NCBI GenBank assembly: GCA_937902695.1
Contig: CALFNI010000336.1
Span: 1-9,059, forward strand
From: an uncultured Rhodanobacteraceae bacterium
Lineage (GTDB): Bacteria; Pseudomonadota; Gammaproteobacteria; Xanthomonadales; Rhodanobacteraceae
Direction: 5' to 3'
Length of the DNA: 9,059 nt
Positions 6,187-9,059 of this stretch are shown here, one piece after another (the stretch's first letter is position 1; each line of letters begins with the position of its first letter). The translations under genes and the position numbers were made by a program. Under the pieces are notes generated by a model. That model ran no database searches and was not told where the DNA came from. It was given only the letters and a program-made list of their open reading frames with translations.

Positions 6187-8505
6187 TTGAGCTTTTTCGC
6201 CCGCGTTTTCGCCGTCATCGCAGTGCTGTGGCGCTTCCTGCGCGTGCCGGTCCTCGTCGGCATCGGCGCCTCGATCGGCTTCGTCGTGCCGTACACGATC
6301 GTGCTCGATCGCGAGGTGCGCGCGCGCTTCGACGATCTTTCGTGGGAGATTCCGAGCCGCGTCTACGCGCGGGCGCTCGAGCTCGCGCCGGGCCTGCCGA
6401 TGACCGCCGACGTGCTGAAGATCGAGCTCGAGGCGGCGCGCTACGTCGAGGATGCGGGTGCGAAGAACCCCGGGACCTACGCGCGGAGCGGCGCGCAATT
6501 CACGATCGCGCGGCGCGGCTTCGTCTACCTCGACGGCCGCGAGCGCGAGAAGCGCTTCACTTTGACGCTCGGCGACGGTCGCGTGGCCAGGCTCGTCGAT
6601 GCGGACAGCGGCGCCGCGCTCGCGAAGGTGCGCCTCGAGCCCGCGCGCATCGCGACGCTGTACGGCGCGCTCGAGGAGGATCGTCGCATCGTGCAGCTCG
6701 GCGAAGTGCCGACGCTGCTGATCACCGGCCTGCAGGCGGTCGAGGATCGCGACTTCAAGCATCACCACGGCATCGATTCGATCGCGATCCTGCGCGCCGC
6801 GTGGGCGAATCTGGTCGCGGGCCATGTCGTCCAGGGCGGCTCCACGCTGACGCAGCAGCTCGTCAAGAACCTCTTCCTCGATCGCGGCCAGACCCTGACG
6901 CGCAAGCTCAACGAAGCGCTGCTCGCGCTGATCATCGAGTTCCGCTACGGCAAGCAGCGCATCCTCGAAACCTACGTCAACGAGGTGTTCCTCGGTCAGC
7001 AGGGCGGGCAGGCCGTGCACGGATTCGCCGCGGCGAGCGAGTTCTATTTCGGGCGTGATCTCCGCGGCCTTGGGTCCGCCGACATCGCGCTGCTCGTCGG
7101 CATGGTGCAGGGGCCGAGCTTCTACGATCCGCGCCGCAATCCCGATCGCGCGCTCGGCCGGCGCAACGTCGTGCTCGCGCAGTTCCGCGACACGGGCCTG
7201 ATCGACGATGCGACGTATGCCTCGGCGGTCAGGCAGCCGCTCGGCACCGCTGCGAACGCGCAATTGCCGCGCGACCGGTTTCCGGCGTTCATGGATCTCG
7301 TGCGCCGGCAGATCCGCAAGGATTATCCGGACGCGGAGCTCAACAGCGCCGGCCTTTCGGTGATGACGACGCTCGCGCCGTCGGTGCAGACGCTCGGCGA
7401 GGACGCGATCGACAAGGCGCTGACCGCGCTCGGCAAGCGCGGCGCGGCGGTCGATGCGGCGCTCGTCGTGTCCGGCGCGAAGGATGGCGAGGTCGAGGCG
7501 ATGATCGGCAGCCGCGATCCCGACGAACCCGGCTTCAACCGCGCGCTGGACGCGCTCCGCCCGATCGGCTCGCTGGTCAAGCCGTTCGTCTATCTCGTCG
7601 CGCTCGCGCAGCCGCAGCGCTATTCGCTGGCGACGCAGGTCGAGGATTCCACGGTCGACCTGCCGCAGCCGAACGGCACGCGCTGGCAGCCGCAGAACGA
7701 CGATCACGAGACGCACGGCAACGTGATGCTGATCGATGCGCTCGTGCACAGCTGGAATCTCGCGACGGTGCATCTCGGCCTGCGCGTCGGCGTCGATCGC
7801 GTGCGCGGATTCCTGAAATCGTTCGGGCTCGGGCGCGAGATCAATCCGAACCCGTCGCTGCTGCTCGGCGCGGTGGACTTGAGCCCGTACGACGTCGCGC
7901 AGCTCTATCAGTACCTCGCGGCGGACGGACACGCGCTGCCGTTGACGGCGGTGCGCGGCGTGCTCGACCCGAAAGGTCGGCCGCTGACGCGCTACGGCGT
8001 CAAGCCCGGCGCCGGCGACTACGTGCAGGCGACACGGCTGGTGACCTACGCGATGCAGCAGGTCGCGATCAGCGGCACGGCGCATGCGATAGCGGAATCG
8101 GGGCTGATCGGATTGCACGCGGCCGGCAAGACCGGTACGAGCGATACGCAGCGTGATTCGTGGTTCGCCGGATTCACCGGCGCAGAGCTCGCGGTGGCGT
8201 GGGTCGGGCGCGACGACAACAAGCCGACGGGCCTCATGGGCGCGACCGGTGCGCTCCGGGTCTGGATCGAGCTCATGAAGCGCATGCCCGCGGCGCCGCT
8301 GAGCGTGCCGAAGGACGGCATCGAGATGGTGTTCGTCGACACGGAATCCGGCAAGCGGACCGACGCGGCCTGCACCGGCACGCGCGAGCTGCCGTTTGTC
8401 GCAGGTTATGCGCCGCAGGAAGAGACGCATTGTCCGCTCGACGAGCTCAGGAACTGGTTCCGCGGCGACGGCGCGGAACCGCAGCAAGCGACGGCCGATC
8501 ACTGA
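6187..8505 (+). CDS. mrcB: Penicillin-binding protein 1B, bifunctional peptidoglycan synthase
   Basis: This 772-residue class A PBP polymerises lipid II into glycan strands and cross-links the peptides on the outer face of the inner membrane. A short cytoplasmic tail precedes a single membrane anchor at about residues 20-38. Residues about 55-150 (PSRVYARALELAPGLPM onward) fit the UB2H region, which in PBP1B binds outer-membrane activators. The GT51 transglycosylase motifs are intact: AVEDRDFKHHHG with catalytic Glu186, GGSTLTQQLVKNLF (217-230), RKLNEALLALIIE (239-251) and YVNEVFLG with Glu266. The transpeptidase motifs are also intact: SLVK with nucleophile Ser462 and Lys465, SWN at 522-524 and KTGTS at 648-652. 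The protein is somewhat shorter than the roughly 844 residues of E. coli PBP1B, mostly because the tail is short. The start is TTG, the first possible start after an in-frame TAG at 6154; no clear ribosome site precedes it. GTG at 6223 is an alternative that would keep the anchor. A TPR lipoprotein follows 153 bases downstream. Confidence 0.95.
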   Translation: MSFFARVFAVIAVLWRFLRVPVLVGIGASIGFVVPYTIVLDREVRARFDDLSWEIPSRVYARALELAPGLPMTADVLKIELEAARYVEDAGAKNPGTYARSGAQFTIARRGFVYLDGREREKRFTLTLGDGRVARLVDADSGAALAKVRLEPARIATLYGALEEDRRIVQLGEVPTLLITGLQAVEDRDFKHHHGIDSIAILRAAWANLVAGHVVQGGSTLTQQLVKNLFLDRGQTLTRKLNEALLALIIEFRYGKQRILETYVNEVFLGQQGGQAVHGFAAASEFYFGRDLRGLGSADIALLVGMVQGPSFYDPRRNPDRALGRRNVVLAQFRDTGLIDDATYASAVRQPLGTAANAQLPRDRFPAFMDLVRRQIRKDYPDAELNSAGLSVMTTLAPSVQTLGEDAIDKALTALGKRGAAVDAALVVSGAKDGEVEAMIGSRDPDEPGFNRALDALRPIGSLVKPFVYLVALAQPQRYSLATQVEDSTVDLPQPNGTRWQPQNDDHETHGNVMLIDALVHSWNLATVHLGLRVGVDRVRGFLKSFGLGREINPNPSLLLGAVDLSPYDVAQLYQYLAADGHALPLTAVRGVLDPKGRPLTRYGVKPGAGDYVQATRLVTYAMQQVAISGTAHAIAESGLIGLHAAGKTGTSDTQRDSWFAGFTGAELAVAWVGRDDNKPTGLMGATGALRVWIELMKRMPAAPLSVPKDGIEMVFVDTESGKRTDAACTGTRELPFVAGYAPQEETHCPLDELRNWFRGDGAEPQQATADH

Positions 8506-8510
8506 GCGCC

Positions 8511-8595
8511 GTCGTCCCTGCGAATGCGGGGACCCAGCGACTTTGATCTTGGCGTGAAGAGCAAGGCACCGGGTCGCCGCTTTCGCGGGGACGAC
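8511..8595. repeat. Intergenic imperfect palindrome of the VPANAGTQ type
   Basis: The arms 8511-8535 and 8571-8595 are inverted repeats matching at 22 of 25 positions, around a 35-base centre. Each arm also holds a small internal hairpin (for example CCCTGC-GAAT-GCGGGG). Accidental translations of the two strands give VPANAGTQ and VPAFAGTT, peptides characteristic of a common dispersed intergenic repeat in Lysobacterales and other Proteobacteria (family knowledge). The unit begins five bases after the mrcB stop codon, so in RNA it would form a long hairpin that could act as a terminator, attenuator or 3' end protector; no T-run follows it. Confidence 0.8.
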
Positions 8596-8658
8596 GAGAG
8601 ATGCGCAGATGAGGTATTTTTCGTAGTCTTCGACGCTTGAAATGAGCTTGCCGTACGC

Positions 8659-9059
8659 ATGAACGCACGTTTCCTCCTGCTCGCCGCCGCGGGCGCCCTC
8701 GCACTTTGCGCCTGCACGCAGCCGAGCGCGCCGTCGCAGGCGTCGACGAAGCCCGCGCCGCTGCCCGATCACGATCCGGTCGGCGCGATCCGCGCGGCCG
8801 GCATGAGCATGGGCAAGGATTCCTCGGTGCAGGTGCAGCCGCTGCGCGATCCCGCGATCGACGGCTACCTGAGTCAGGCGCACGCGGCCGAGACCGCGAA
8901 GGACTTCGCAGCCGCCGCCGCGGCGATCGCGAGCGCGCTCAAGCTCGCGCCCGATGCGCCGGACATCCTGCAATACGAGGCCGCAATCGAGGTCCTGCGG
9001 GGCCACTGGAAGGGGGCCGAGGCGGTGAAGCTCGACCAGGCGGACGACACCGCCGGGTT
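8659..9059 (+). CDS. lpoP: TPR-containing outer-membrane lipoprotein, candidate PBP1B activator (partial)
   Basis: The reading frame runs from ATG at 8659 off the right edge with no stop, giving 133 complete codons. The start MNARFLLLAAAGALALCAC is a lipoprotein signal peptide; Cys19 is the likely lipidated residue (LCAC, with Ala at -1 and an unusual Cys at -2), and Thr at +2 predicts outer-membrane sorting. A linker rich in Ala, Pro and Ser (about 20-40) could span part of the periplasm. From about residue 68 the sequence looks like TPR helices: AHAAETAKDFAAAAAAIASA with LKLAP following, then a second helix pair (LQYEAAIEVLRGHWKGAEA). In Pseudomonas aeruginosa LpoP is a TPR lipoprotein that activates PBP1B and is encoded beside it. 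The same neighbour, strand, lipobox and TPR content make that role likely here. No clear ribosome site or promoter was seen. It could instead be an unrelated TPR lipoprotein. Confidence 0.75.
   Translation, partial: MNARFLLLAAAGALALCACTQPSAPSQASTKPAPLPDHDPVGAIRAAGMSMGKDSSVQVQPLRDPAIDGYLSQAHAAETAKDFAAAAAAIASALKLAPDAPDILQYEAAIEVLRGHWKGAEAVKLDQADDTAG

Noticed and set aside
5955..7058. Plus-strand open frame overlapping the start of mrcB in another frame
   Set aside because: It is an Arg/Ala-rich translation with no domain, while the overlapping mrcB frame carries intact GT51 motifs over the same bases.
8447..8717. Short minus-strand frames around the intergenic palindrome
   Set aside because: Their peptides (VPAFAGTT, SPRKRRPG and similar) are translations of the dispersed repeat, a known source of false gene calls.
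6055..9006. Minus-strand open frame of 983 codons opposite mrcB and the lipoprotein gene
   Set aside because: It is codon-aligned with both real genes and with the intergenic repeats between and before them. The translation is Arg/Ala/His/Asp-rich and carries repeat-derived peptides, so it is a shadow.
1..9059. CRISPR array, tRNA or rRNA genes, insertion sequence, toxin-antitoxin or phage-defence genes
   Set aside because: I saw no regularly spaced direct repeats, no tRNA-like cloverleaf or CCA end, no transposase motifs and no defence-type domains in any credible frame.

Overview
The window is GC-rich bacterial chromosome, probably from a gammaproteobacterium of the Lysobacterales (Xanthomonadales), perhaps Rhodanobacteraceae- or Dokdonella-like. 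The basis is a class A PBP1B with a UB2H-type region, a TPR lipoprotein directly downstream of it, a choice-of-anchor-Q type exported beta-helix protein, and intergenic palindromes whose translations (VPANAGTQ, VPAFAGTT) are familiar from that group. The taxonomic guess rests on family knowledge, not on a search.

Layout, left to right. Positions 1-75 hold no confident gene. On the minus strand, 76-1542 encodes an exported right-handed beta-helix protein of the choice-of-anchor-Q type. After a 114-base gap, 1657-5940 (minus) encodes a 1427-residue glycosyltransferase carrying a GT4-like module, a charged helical linker, a GT2 module and a second GT4-like module behind an unassigned N-terminal region. 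A 246-base divergent intergenic region (5941-6186) contains a fragment of a common hairpin repeat and two weak promoter candidates. On the plus strand, 6187-8505 encodes bifunctional penicillin-binding protein 1B (mrcB), starting at TTG. An 85-base imperfect palindrome (8511-8595) follows. From 8659 to the right edge runs the start of an outer-membrane lipoprotein with TPR-like helices, the likely PBP1B activator LpoP.

Two functional units can be inferred. The plus-strand pair is a peptidoglycan synthase with its probable lipoprotein activator, an arrangement known from Pseudomonas. The minus-strand pair is a probable surface-glycan polymer or glycoprotein glycosyltransferase and a secreted beta-helix protein; they share a strand, but nothing shows that they act together.

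I did not find a new defence system, CRISPR array, RNA gene or intact mobile element. The points most worth checking are the candidate LpoP, the palindrome sitting between synthase and activator, and the domain architecture of the large glycosyltransferase, including the apparent loss of the usual glutamate in its last module.
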